Below the pieces are notes generated by a model. The model was not told the origin of the DNA. It worked only from the letters and a program-made list of their open reading frames with translations, and ran no database searches. A stretch of DNA of 64,000 bases from Pyrus communis (Eukaryota; Streptophyta; Magnoliopsida; Rosales; Rosaceae): positions 5,053,751 through 5,117,750 of the forward strand of contig NC_084810.1 in the NCBI RefSeq assembly GCF_963583255.1, written 5' to 3'. The translations under genes were made by a program, and so were the position numbers. Below are positions 29,160 to 39,630 of this stretch, one piece after another. Positions within the stretch are counted from its first letter, which is position 1, and each line of letters starts with the position of its first letter.

Positions 29160-29945
29160 AAGACCTTAGTTTGCTAAGAAAACTGGCAAACAACCATGAC
29201 GGCACATTAAGGTACTTTTTTCCAAACCCTTAAACACATCAAAGAGAGGTTTCCAAACCCTTCCATACGTCGAAAGAGAGATTTCCAAACCCTCCAATAT
29301 GCCAAAGAGAGATTTTAGAACCCTTTAATACGTCAAAGATAGATTTCAAAACATTTTATTGACTAAATAGCCTTAATTTTATTTGATTGTTTGCATAGGC
29401 AATTTTTATAGAGCAATTTATAATATGAACGGTTCTGATTAAAAACACGAAGTTTTATGAATCGGCAACAAATAGTTTTGAGTAAGAATTCCTACTCTTC
29501 CTTTGAGTACCCAAGTATTGTTCGCTTTGTTGTGAGAGTGATAGTGTTAGTGGATTAGATACTTAGTTGTTAGGGAGAATGGGAATCAGTGAGAGAATCT
29601 ACACTGAGGTGCATAGGCATGATTACTTTCCTTCACAGCAGTAAAGCGTCATCTGCATGATGGATTGTTATTATACAAAAAAGATTTCCCATTGGGGTTC
29701 AAAACAGAGGAATGCAAAGAGGTGAAACAGGGAATGTAAAAAGCAATCACTCCTTGAAACAAAATCGTTATCCAACGGTCTCAAAGGATTACATATGACA
29801 TTAAAACTCATGATGCTTGAAAAATAACACAACCACTGAACCGGGATATTCTCCAAGATAACACCCATGACAAAGGGACAAACTTTAAAATTTAAAATCA
29901 CATAACGAAAACCAAATGTGCGCTTCTTCTTCTCCATTGATAGAG
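29154..29945. repeat. Segmental duplication unit C, right part, with a 31-bp repeat array
   Basis: It continues the RLP spacer interrupted at 19873: AAGCAAAGACCTTAGTTTGC corresponds to the sequence right after the (ATGT)n tract at about 6360. A four-copy 31-bp array (29222-29350) and the AGTGATAGTGTTAGTGGATT block match unit A. No gene is seen. Confidence 0.75.
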
Positions 29946-30185
29946 TCCAATTTGGACTACCACCAAAATTATGAGTGTTGAGTCTATCCCACAAAAGGGT
30001 ATAAAGAACAGAAATAACTTAGTTTAATTAAACAGATAGGCCTACTCATATCGCACGCCTATCAAGCAGAAAATTGTAGTTCTCAACCCTTCTCTACCTC
30101 GGTCGGTTCCATTTTACCCTCCTCAAAGAAGATAGTAGTAACCAAGTACTAGAAACAAGACAACTAACACAACAGCAGGAGCAGC
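29946..30185. other. Short spacer
   Basis: Transition from the RLP spacer to the proton-pump-interactor-like pseudogene. No feature could be supported. Confidence 0.4.
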
Positions 30186-30830
30186 TCATAGCCAATAGTT
30201 AGTACTCGACTTTTTCCTCTTCAGGATGTCCTTCGGTAATGCATCTGAACCTCTAGCTCGATCTTTTTTCCTCAGAATTTTATCCTTTTGCGCCTTCGCA
30301 TTTGCCGGGACAGGAGCTTCAACCTTTTCAATTACCTTTTCTGGTTTTGCAACCTCAGCAACTGGTTCTATCGGTTCCTCGGAATTGGCCTTGGGTGCAG
30401 ATGATGACTTATTCTTTGCTTTCTTTTCACGCTCCTGAAGCAAATCAAATTGGTAACTCGTGTCAGTTTCTAACGCCAACCAGATTAACATAAAGTACCA
30501 AAAATAAATAAAAAGATAATTTCCTTAGCTTCTTCTCGGCTTCCTTCTAAGCTCTATTAGCTGCTTTAGCTGCATCTTTCTCTCATCTTCTTCCTCTCCA
30601 AGGCCTACTTATTCTTTTCTATTTCCTCGATCTTCTCTTTTCATCTCCTTCAACTTAGCCGGATCAATTTTATTTTCTTTTAGGATCTCCTTTGTCTACC
30701 TTTCGGAAACAAATATTTCCTCATCTGTCGCGTCAATATCCTCTGCAGTAGATTTTGGCTTTATTAATTCTTAGCCCTGTTGTTTTAGAAGTGGTGAATT
30801 TCATCATACACATGTAAAACCTTATAAACC
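30186..30830 (-). pseudogene. Proton pump interactor (PPI)-like C-terminal pseudogene, cut by the gypsy insertion
   Basis: The minus-strand frame 30491-30186 ends with DALPKDILKRKKSSTNYWL after a Lys/Glu/Ala-rich coiled coil (QEREKKAKNK). This is the C-terminal pattern of plant proton pump interactors, which bind the plasma membrane H+-ATPase. The family normally continues with a hydrophobic anchor that is missing here. Further upstream (30530-30790) related Lys/Glu-rich sequence (STAEDIDATDEEI, KLKEMKRE) is broken by several stops. Homology stops at 30830, the insertion point of the Tat element. The continuation beyond 44640 could not be recognised. Confidence 0.6.
30826..30830. repeat. Target-site duplication AAACC, left copy
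   Basis: AAACC directly precedes the TG of the left LTR. The identical AAACC follows the right LTR at 44636-44640. Confidence 0.9.
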
Positions 30831-31951
30831 TGTTGACTCTAAAAATTACAAAACCTACGTGGCGCGCAGGCCGAGTAACTAAGAAGCTAACTACGTCCTT
30901 CGGTCGAATGCGGGGCGTGCCAACTCGTCGGCCGAGCCTGGCCGAGGAGTAAAATTTGTTGATGTAGCTTTGAGCGCGTTGCTGACTTCTTTAACTTGCG
31001 ATTGCGACCGAGGAAGGAACGCTCTCGGTCTTTGGGTTCTATAGCCTGAAGACAAGGCTGCTAATTCTGCGGAGTTCACAAATCGTCCGAGCCCGATTCG
31101 GTCACTGTGATTATATTCGTGAGAGTATAAGCACGTCGAATCGAGATCAAGGTGTAGGGGCACAGGTACTCGAACGTGATGTATGTCTTGATGGTAAACG
31201 TAGTTCGGCCGTCGGAGTGCCGAACCCTGAAACTCACTTGTGAGTATCCAATCATAAAACCACTGGGCGACCAGTACGCCGAGCAATGTAATTCGTAACA
31301 CCTAACTATGCCGAGAAGGCTAGCAAGGTGACCTCTGCCAACAAAGGTTTGAAAACCTTTCTCGACCGAGACTTGGATAGATAATCGGTCGACCTCGACG
31401 TAGTGCTGTTTATCCAAACTGAAGATGCTTCTCGGTCGGCTGATTCTGCGGGAGCAGTGCTGTTTATCCAAACTGAAGGTGCTCGCCGGGCGCTTCCACA
31501 GTGCTGTTTATCCAAACTGAAGGTGTGTTGGCAAGAAAAGAAAAGGAAAAAATCTCAAGATGTTGAGAGGTTTTGCGCAGGGCAATTGTATGCTGATTCG
31601 AAGGTCCTTTCTGCTTGCATGATTTCTTGTATTTATAGTGCCCCATTCCTTGAAACCGACTCCGATTTGGATTGGGAGTCCTTGTCCCATTTCGCTTCTT
31701 CTTCGAACAAACCTACTCCTACTGGGATTCTGAATTTTCCTTCTTTTCGGGACTTCATTCCTTGCTGGTCGAGAATCCTAGTTGCACCAGGACTTCCTCG
31801 ACCTTTCTATTTATCTGGACTACTTCTGATGGGATTTGGCCGACTGTGCCAGCTGGCCCGGGCCTTATTATTCGGCCCATAGTATTTATCATCTCCTTGG
31901 GCCGAGCACATCCTGCTGCTTGGCCCAGCAATAATATTTCGGGCCCAAACA
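30831..31951 (-). repeat. 3' LTR of the Tat element
   Basis: 1121 bp, from TGTTGACTCTAAAAATTAC to GGGCCCAAACA on the plus strand. Same length as the other LTR. Contains three copies of CAGTGCTGTTTATCCAAACT-type repeats (about 31405-31530) and a TATA-like CTATAAATAC on the minus strand near 31635. Confidence 0.95.
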
Positions 31952-31967
31952 TTGCCCCCTCGCTTCT
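31952..31967 (-). other. Polypurine tract of the Tat element
   Basis: On the minus strand AGAAGCGAGGGGGCAA directly precedes the 3' LTR. It primes plus-strand DNA synthesis and confirms the minus orientation of the element. Confidence 0.8.
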
Positions 31968-32373
31968 GAGGTCGCCGACTGTTAACTCTTGGTCGGGCCT
32001 CGACCTTGAAGAAGCGAAAACGTTTATTGCTTTTTTGAACTTTACTTAATGACCGTTATTCCTGCGCATTTATGAGGCATGATTGCACTTTCCTCGTTGC
32101 TCCCAAATCGTGGCCACGTGTCGATTCTCCGCCGCTCTTAAAACTTTCAATCGTGGGCCTCGAAACCGTGCGCTAACTGGAACGTCTCATCCTCATTAAT
32201 GCCTTAAAACTGGCGTCGCACGCAATCGTGCGTCCTGGATTTTCGACTCCTCGATCCCCTCTTCGCAGGTTCCCAAAATATCCGAAATGATTGAGCCCTT
32301 CCCGGTTAAATTTCCCCCCAATTTGAGCCAGTGCTTTTTGAATCCCAGACGTTTGATATTCATCCTGAAAGGC

Positions 32374-32383
32374 CTATAAATAC
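32374..32383 (+). promoter_or_regulatory. TATA box of the antisense PMD gene
   Basis: CTATAAATAC lies about 140 bases before the ATG at 32522, with a CT-rich leader between, typical spacing for a plant RNA polymerase II promoter. It is outside the LTR and oriented against gag-pol, so the antisense gene appears to have its own promoter. Confidence 0.6.
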
Positions 32384-32521
32384 CCATATTTCTGCCATTC
32401 GCCTTTTACGCTTTCAGAAATTCTAAAATCTCAATTTCCTCATCCTTGTTCGTTCCAATCAAACCTTCCAGTTCTTCCTTCTGCAATACCTTCTTTTTCC
32501 AGAAACTTCTCTTCTCCACAA

Positions 32522-35500
32522 ATGGCCTCCTTCATTTCAAAGCTTTCTGATGAGATCAACAAGTGCAAGGATTTTATCTATCGGAGCGCCGTCAAGACGC
32601 TACGATTTGAAGAAGACATGGCCACGACCCACCAAATTCTGGGTCCCCTCAACAGAGACGCAGTGCCGTCGTCTGTCACCAACCTGCTCAAGGAGCAGTG
32701 CTTGAAACCCCTGCTGCAGGGGTTCGACTGGTCAAAGTGGACTCTGGCGCGGCCTCAGGGAGCCTGGCCCTCGACCACCACAGCTTGGGCTGCGTGGGTC
32801 GACCGGATGAACACATTCTTCTCCAAGGAGTGGAAGGCTCTAGGCATCTACGATGCCATCATCCTGTCGACCATGGAGGTCGCCATGGATAAGGAGCTGC
32901 TTATGGCAGCCCTGAGTCTATGGTGTTCGGCCACAAACACCATGGTCCTGCCTTTCGGCCCTCTCGGCCCCACAATCCTCGACGTCTCGGCCATCCTTGG
33001 GACTTCCCCGACCGGCCTTCCTATTGACGCCGCCCTTTCCGGATACCCTTCTCCTCTCGACCTGAAGGCACTATTCGACGAAAGGGCCGTCGAGACGCTA
33101 AGCCGGGGCGACCGGGAGCCCTCAAGGGAAGAAGTTCAGAAGCTCCACAAGAACTTCTTCAACTACAACACTCTTATCCTTCACTTCGCCGGCCGAGGCG
33201 AAGAAGGTCTTAGGAAGGGAGAGCACGAGGCCTTCCTCTTCTACTGGTACAACAAATTCATCTGTTGTACCAGGTCAAATAAATGCCTGGTGGAGAACAT
33301 GCCGGTGGCCCAGGCACTGGCTAATGGTCGCTCGCTGGCGCTCAGTCCAGCCATACTCGCCAACCTCTACCGCTGCCTGGCCGAGGCGACCATTGGCAAG
33401 ATTGACCCGCACCAGAACGAACCCCTCTGGGTGTTCCAACTCTGGTTGCAGGTCTACTTCTCCACCCTTCGACCAGAGGTTCCTGCCTTCCAGCGAAAGG
33501 CCGCCCTCGGCCTTCAACTGGCCTCTCGACCAGCGCCACCTCACCGAGCCGACGAGGTTTTCAAACACTTCCTCAGCCTCGACGTCCTCTCGGATGACGA
33601 GTTCCTGGTGTGCCGGCGCCAAGAGTACCCATCCTCGCTTAGGCTCTCTACGGCAGCATGGGCCGAGTCTGAGGATGCGGGCATCCGCCAGCGCTGGGGG
33701 TCGTTTGTCCTGGTTCGCGACCTTCCTCTTGGTTGTGATGCCCGCCGAGCCAGCTGGGAGGTTTATCACCCCCATTTTCTCGCCCGGCAGCTCGGCTATC
33801 TTCAAGGCTGCCCAGTCCCCCTGCTCGCCTCTCGGTCTCTCCTAAGTCGGGGACGTCTTACTGGTTCCTCTGAAAGGGAATGCAAGACGTCGGACCAGGA
33901 GTTCCAAGAGAAGTGCAGGAAATTTCGGCTTCGGCAGACGGTTCCTGAATCTTTGGGAACCGACACCTTCGGGGACTGGTGGGAGGAATATACCGGAGAT
34001 TTCTTCGGCGCCCCGGCCGAAGATCTGGTGAGGAAGATCTTCGGCGATCGTCCCGGATCAGCATCCTCGACACAACCCAAGGAGTCGGCCCAAGGTAGTA
34101 TTTCCGCTTCTTTCCTCTCTGTTTTATCTACTCTGTTATTAATTGCTTTGCTTTTCAGGGGGTCGTGGGCCGAGGACGGTCGAAGTGGTCGCTGCGGTGG
34201 CAAAGGTGACGAAGCTGGTGTCCAAAAAGAAGACCCTGGTCACCGAGCGGACGGTCCCCTCCAAGCGCCGTCATCGAGAGGCCGAGCCTGCGGAGGAGGC
34301 CCCTCGCCCTTCTAAACGCGTCAAGAAATTGGCGAAGAAGGGCGAACGGGAAATTCATGTCGTCCCCAGTGACACTACTGGGACGCCTGCTCTTGCCGGC
34401 TCTCCATCTGTGCCGGCTGCCGCGGCATCTCTAACCGCGAATCCTCCAGCCGTCTCCCCGGCCGATCCAATCGCCGCACCCGCTCCAGCTTCGGAGCCGG
34501 TCGTGGCCCCTGAAATGGGGAAGTTAGCTGCGCCTGCCGAGGCACCCTCGACTCCAACGGTCGTTTTGGAGGTATAATTCTGCTCTTATTTGTTTCTTTA
34601 GGTTTCTGGTTGTAACGCTAAATATTCTCTTTTGTTCAGGATGTCGAGAGCGAGAGCGACGAGGTCCCGTTGCAGTGCCGTCGTCGACCAGTTAGCTCTC
34701 CTCCCGTCCATCCTCCTCCGGTAGTCGAGGTGACTGTTCGATCGCGTTCTCCTGCGGCGGATCGTGGCAAGAGACCGATGGCCGATCCTGAGGCTACGGC
34801 CGAATCGCCGATCCATCCGCAGGATGAAGATCCTCCCTTTCCTCCACAGGAAGTCTCTTCGGCCTTCGTAAGTCTCGCTTTTTATTGTGTTGATTTTTTT
34901 TGTGTGGCACATGTTTTTAAAAGATTATTAAATGTCAGGTGCCCGAACATTCATATCACCGGCAATTTTATGCGCCGAGGGGCGTTGTCTATATTTCATG
35001 GCCTCCATCGTGGCCATCTAATGTAGATGACCTCCATCGGCCGCGTGAATTGCGTAGCGGTCTAAGGCACTGGGCTCGGCCATTAAGTTCCCTGGGTTCG
35101 AGCAATGACCCAGAGGGCATGGCCGAAGTCTCCTCTCGGCAGGTCTAAAAACACATCCCCTTTTTTTATGCATTATATCACGACGTCTTCTTTCCTTCAC
35201 AAAGTTTTCCTTTTACGTGCAGCCGTCGTGGGAAGTGGAGCTTGACGCTCTTCTTCAGAGCACGATCGGTGAGGCCGGCTCCTCTGCAGCTCCGGCCGAA
35301 TCGGCGGGAGCCACGCCAGCCGAAGTCTTCGTGAAGCTGCACGAAGTCTTGTCTCTGACTGCCTCCCAAGCTCTCCGGTGCAAGGGCCTTGACTCTGTTG
35401 GAGAGTGTCTCAATGACCTCGCCAGTGGCGGTCACCTGAGCCCGGAGGGTATCTCATTCCTTACCGATCTCCTGGAGCGGACTCGGCAACACTTTCTCAT

Positions 35501-35864
35501 CTTCGAGCGAGCCTTACAAGCCGAGGACGATTTGAAGGTGGCCAAGGTCGCGCATGAGGCTGGTCGAGTAGAGATGGAGGCGATCAAGGCGAAGAATGCA
35601 AAGCTGACCGAGTTTGATCGTCAGATCTCTGACCTTCAACGTCAAATCTCTGACCTTCGACGGCAAAGGTCGGCTGCTGCTTCTGAGCTGGAGAAAGACT
35701 TTGAGGCCAACAAGGGTCGGCTGACGGCCTTCGCTGCCGGTGCACGGCGTATCCAGCAACTGCAGTGTAACAAGAAGACACGGCAGGCTGAGATAATTTT
35801 GAGCGAAGCGAAGTGGCTGGAGCTGAAGGCTGCCCTTGAGACTTTCCTCCCCTCGACCCCTTAG
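32522..35864 (+). CDS. Antisense five-exon gene of the Tat element: plant mobile domain (PMD) protein
   Basis: Exons 32522-34094, 34159-34571, 34640-34867, 34939-35142 and 35223-35864 join through GT/AG introns of 64-80 bases into one open frame of about 1019 residues. Exon 1 holds a plant mobile domain (aminotransferase-like PMD, PF10536; about residues 75-420) with LLMAALSLWCSATNTMVLPF and GPTILDVSAILGTSPTG. Exon 2 is basic, with a nuclear-signal-like KRVKKLAKK, then Pro/Ala-rich. Exon 5 ends in a coiled coil containing QISDLQRQISDLRRQ. PMD proteins include Arabidopsis MAIN and MAIL1, nuclear proteins linked to silencing. Tat elements carry antisense copies; the role is unknown. The ATG context (ACAAATGGC) is good. 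No stop or shift is seen, in contrast to gag-pol. Confidence 0.8.
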
Positions 35865-35971
35865 GACTTCACCATTGTATTTGTATTTGTTCTTGTAATG
35901 ATTTTTTGCTATCAATACAATGGTCGTTTTGCTCTTAATACAATGGTTGTTTTGTTATTAATACAATGGCC
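35865..35971. terminator. Shared 3' region between the antisense gene and the integrase
   Basis: A 107-base gap separates the converging stop codons. It holds three copies of an AATACAATGGYYGTTTTG-type repeat (about 35914-35970) and TTGTAATG/TGTATTTG motifs like plant poly(A) regions. It probably contains the poly(A) site of the antisense gene; inferred from position. Confidence 0.4.
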
Positions 35972-37300
35972 TTACTCTTGCATTTCCCATGTAATTGGAT
36001 AGTACTTCTTTAAAAACTTTCCATTAATCGGCAACTTATGAACTGAACCCGTCCGATCTCTTAAATGATATGCCCCCTTGCCGAGGACTTTGTGAACGAT
36101 GAATGGTCCTTCCCAATTTGGCGACCACTTACCAAATCTGGGGTCTTTAATCCCAACAGGCAACACAGTTTGCCAAACCAACTCTCATTCGCCGAACGTT
36201 TTTTGTCTCACACGCTGGTTATATGCTCGCTCGGCAATTTTCTTTTGTGCAACCAATAAGTTACCCGCGTCGATTCGACTTTCTTCTAAGTCTTCTAACT
36301 CTTGTCGCATCGCTTGAATGTATTCAATACTGCACAAATCACTCTGCTCGATTACTCGCAACGAGCTTATACTCAACTCGACCGGTAACATAGCATCGTG
36401 TCCATAGGTCAACGCGTAAGGAGTGGTTCCAGTGGCTGACCGGGGTGAAGTTCGGTATGCCCATAATGCTTCATTTAACTTCAAATGCCACAATCCAGGT
36501 TTCTCTTTTACCATTTTTTCAAGGATGCCGATCAACACTTTGTTGCTTGCCTCGGCCTGTCCGTTTGCCTGTGGGTAGTACGGCGTAGATTGCTCGAGTC
36601 AGATCTTCAAACTTGCCGCGTATTCCCTAAACCTATCGGCCGTGAATATAGTGCCATTATCAGTTATGATTGTTTCTGGCACGCCGAATCTGGTCACAAT
36701 ATTCTCCTCTACGAAGTTGCATACCTCTTTAGCCGTTAATTCGGCGTATGACCTGGCCTCGACCCACTTAGTGAAATAGTCAGTTGCTACAATTATCCAC
36801 GCGTGTTTCGCTGCCCCCGATGATGGCGTAATTTTGCCAATTACATCAATTGCCCAACCCATGAACGGCCATGGTTTAGTAACCGAGTGTAGTAATTCGG
36901 CCGGGGCTCTCTGCACGGGTCCATGGATCTGGCATGATACGTATCTCCGTGCATATTCGATGCAATCCTTTAATATATTGGGCCAAAAATAACCGTGTCG
37001 TCGGAGCAACCAGCGCATCTTTCGTCCAGATTGGTGTGCCCCGCAAATTCCTTCATGTACCTCGGCCATTGCTTGAGCAGCCTCGTGTGGGCCGAGGCAC
37101 AACAGTAGTAACCCATCCTCGCCTTTGCGATATAATTCATTTTGATACGACACGTAATTTGTCGCGAGCACCTTCGTTCTTCGGTCGTGTTTCCCATTGG
37201 GGTTATCGAGGTACCGTAACATCGTCTTTCTCCAATCATCTGGTTCTACTTCGACGGCACATACTTCTATGGGACTCCTCGTTCTAATAGGGATGGGAGC
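35972..37300 (-). pseudogene. Tat integrase, interrupted
   Basis: One frame from about 37300 to 35972 covers the whole integrase. It has an H/H...C/C zinc-binding N-terminus (HEGICGAHQ and CIEYARRYVSC), catalytic Asp residues in WAIDVIG and ITDNGTIF, the Glu in PQANGQAEAS, and a C-terminal GPFIVHKVLGKGAYHL domain. In-frame TGA codons at 36599-36601 (just before the catalytic Glu segment) and 36185-36187 (before the C-terminal domain) break it. It is also out of frame with the upstream RT-RNase H frame, with the shift near 37290-37320. Integration by this copy would need protein from another element. Confidence 0.85.
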
Positions 37301-39630
37301 GACATTACCCGTGTACGTATTACGTGCGCGCGCTGGAGAGTTTGCTGATTAATCAAAACGGGGTACGAGCATTGACCCGTGTTCGCAATTCCCATAATTC
37401 GACCTAGTTTGCCCCCCATGAGTTGTGCTCCGGAGGCAATCTGGGCGAGTTCGTCGGCATCAGTATTGTGGATACGTGAAATGTGTTCAAATGTGATTCG
37501 TTCGAACGACTCGGCCAGGTAGGTGGCGACCATGTGATAGGGAGCTAAAGTACAACTCATGCAACGAAATACGCCGTTCAGTTGGTTAATCACAAGTTCG
37601 GAATCACCAAGGACAAGAACGCGGGGGGCCCGCAGGTCGTGTAAAACATGGAGGCCGATAATGAGGGCTTCATACTCGGCCTGATTATTGGTGCAGCTGA
37701 AATCTAACTTGAGAGAAAGATACCATCGGCAGTGATCAGGCGAATGAATTGCGATACCGACACCTGCCGAGGTCGAAGTACTGGAACCATCAAAATGCAT
37801 AGTCCAATGATTATCGCGTGTGGTGACGAGACCGATGTCGACCTCGCCCCCCTCAAGACCGTAAGGGGATGGGTGTTGTGCCAGGAAGTCGGCGAGGGCT
37901 TGCCCCTTGACGGCCTTTTGTGGTACATACTGAAGGCTGAACTCGGATAAGGCGAGTGTCCATTTCCCAATCCGGCCTTTGACCATATGCCGAGTCAGCA
38001 TGTAACGAATTACGTCGGTTTGGGCGATGACCTGCGTAACTGTGGGGAGCATGTAATGCCGAAGCTTGGATGCGGCGAAAAACAACGCTAAGCAAAGTTT
38101 TTCGACAGGGGAATAATTAAGTTCTGGTGAATTCAGGTTTCGGCTAAGGTAAAAGATAGCTTGTTCGCGGCCGACGTTGTTATCTTGTGCGAGTAGGCAC
38201 CCAATGGATTCAGCAGCTGCCGAAATGTACAATTTAAAGGGTTTGTTGCGACAAGGTGGAACGAGCACAGGTGGGGTGGAAAGGGCCACCTTGATTTGCG
38301 TAAACGCAGCTTGATGCTCTTCGCGCCATTCAAATCGGTCGGTCTCCTTCAGTTTAAGTAGTGTAGAGAATGCTTTCATTTTACCGGCCGAATTGGTGAT
38401 GAAACGACGGAGGAAATTGATCTGCCTGAGTAACGACTGAAGCTGTTTCTTTGTCGTCGGCGGTGGGGCGCTAATGATGGCGCGGGCTTTATTTTCGTCG
38501 ACCTCGATGCCGCGATGGTGCACCAAAAATCCTAAGAAATTACCGGCCGACACACCGAAAGCACACTTGGCCGGGTTCATCTTGAGGTTGTTTTTGCGCA
38601 TGCGAAGGAACGCTTGCCTCAGGTCGTCAAGGTGTGTTTGACGACGTTTGGATTTTACGACCACATCATCGATATAAACTTCGACGATTGTACCGATTAA
38701 GTCGTGGAAGATCATATTCATGGCTCGTTGGTATGTGGCGCCGGCATTCTTGAGGCCGAAAGGCATGACTACCCATTCGTAAGTACCAAGTGCCCCTGGG
38801 CAACGGAAAGCCGTTTTGTGGACGTCAGCTTCGGCGATGAAAATCTGGTTATAACCCGCATGACCGTCCATAAAAGATAGCAGTTCATGATTAGCTGCGG
38901 CATCAATTAATAAATCTGAGATCGGCATCGTATATTCATCCTTGGGAGTAGCCAGATTTAGATTACGGAAATCGATGCAAATGCGAAGGGCACCGTTTTT
39001 CTTTAATACGGGGACGATATTGGCCAACCATTCGACATACCGAGCGGTCCTAATAAACCCGGCTTTTAGAAGCCGAACTAATTCTTCCTTAATGCCGAGT
39101 TGTACTTCGTTTGAAAATCGGCGAGGAGGCTGTCGAAAAGGCTTACACCCCTCCTTGATGCGTAGCTCATGCTCTACAAGGTTTCGGTCGAGGCCTGGCA
39201 TTTCATGATAACTCCACGCAAAACAATCTTTAAATTCGTGGAGTAGTTTATGGAGTTCGACCTTCATGGACGGTGGGAGTAACGCACTAATAAACAATGT
39301 TCGAGGATCCTCGGCCGTGCCGACGTTCACTTCTTCGAACGGGTCCTTGACTTGAGGTCGATGGTCTTCGAGTTCGGCCGGCGCAGCCTGAACTTTATCG
39401 AAAGATAGAACGGGGCCGTTATCTGCTTCGGCCAGAAATTCGACTAAATTGACGCCAGAATATGGTTGCTTGGTAATGGCGTACCAATGGGCCAGCAGAC
39501 GTTCCATTGTGGATGAAACCGCGGCCTGACGCTGTTCTTGTGTGGTGTGTTCAATCATCGGCATTGATAACCAAGTTCGCCAAACCAAGTCTCGCCGAAT
39601 CCTGTTGGACAGTCTTGGCGCCGACCTCAA
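37267..39630 (-). CDS. Tat reverse transcriptase with dual RNase H
   Basis: 787 residues. RT is about residues 190-370 with VVMPFGLKNAGATYQ and catalytic YIDD (about 318). A first RNase H follows at about 460-585; it reads YISAAAESIG where the family usually has an Asp-initiated motif, so it may be inactive. A second RNase H (about 630-755) starts at MHFDGSST and has NQAEYEAL and LGDSELVINQ. The second domain is the archaeal-type RNase H of Tat elements, thought to replace the decayed first. The frame overlaps the end of gag-protease by 80 bases in another frame, so expression needs a frameshift, or an indel has split an originally single frame. Confidence 0.88.
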   Translation of the reverse strand: MRSAPRLSNRIRRDLVWRTWLSMPMIEHTTQEQRQAAVSSTMERLLAHWYAITKQPYSGVNLVEFLAEADNGPVLSFDKVQAAPAELEDHRPQVKDPFEEVNVGTAEDPRTLFISALLPPSMKVELHKLLHEFKDCFAWSYHEMPGLDRNLVEHELRIKEGCKPFRQPPRRFSNEVQLGIKEELVRLLKAGFIRTARYVEWLANIVPVLKKNGALRICIDFRNLNLATPKDEYTMPISDLLIDAAANHELLSFMDGHAGYNQIFIAEADVHKTAFRCPGALGTYEWVVMPFGLKNAGATYQRAMNMIFHDLIGTIVEVYIDDVVVKSKRRQTHLDDLRQAFLRMRKNNLKMNPAKCAFGVSAGNFLGFLVHHRGIEVDENKARAIISAPPPTTKKQLQSLLRQINFLRRFITNSAGKMKAFSTLLKLKETDRFEWREEHQAAFTQIKVALSTPPVLVPPCRNKPFKLYISAAAESIGCLLAQDNNVGREQAIFYLSRNLNSPELNYSPVEKLCLALFFAASKLRHYMLPTVTQVIAQTDVIRYMLTRHMVKGRIGKWTLALSEFSLQYVPQKAVKGQALADFLAQHPSPYGLEGGEVDIGLVTTRDNHWTMHFDGSSTSTSAGVGIAIHSPDHCRWYLSLKLDFSCTNNQAEYEALIIGLHVLHDLRAPRVLVLGDSELVINQLNGVFRCMSCTLAPYHMVATYLAESFERITFEHISRIHNTDADELAQIASGAQLMGGKLGRIMGIANTGQCSYPVLINQQTLQRAHVIRTRVMSLPSLLERGVP

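Noticed and set aside
31403..32049. Plus-strand ORFs in the LTR (159 and 125 codons), also present at 44087-44679
   Set aside because: They lie in both LTRs, run against the element's sense direction and cross its boundaries. They result from GC-rich LTR sequence with no recognisable protein features.
33324..34315. Alternative ORFs overlapping the antisense PMD gene, including read-through of its first intron
   Set aside because: GC-rich coding sequence opens several frames. The spliced model uses consensus sites and keeps one frame through five exons, which is much better supported.
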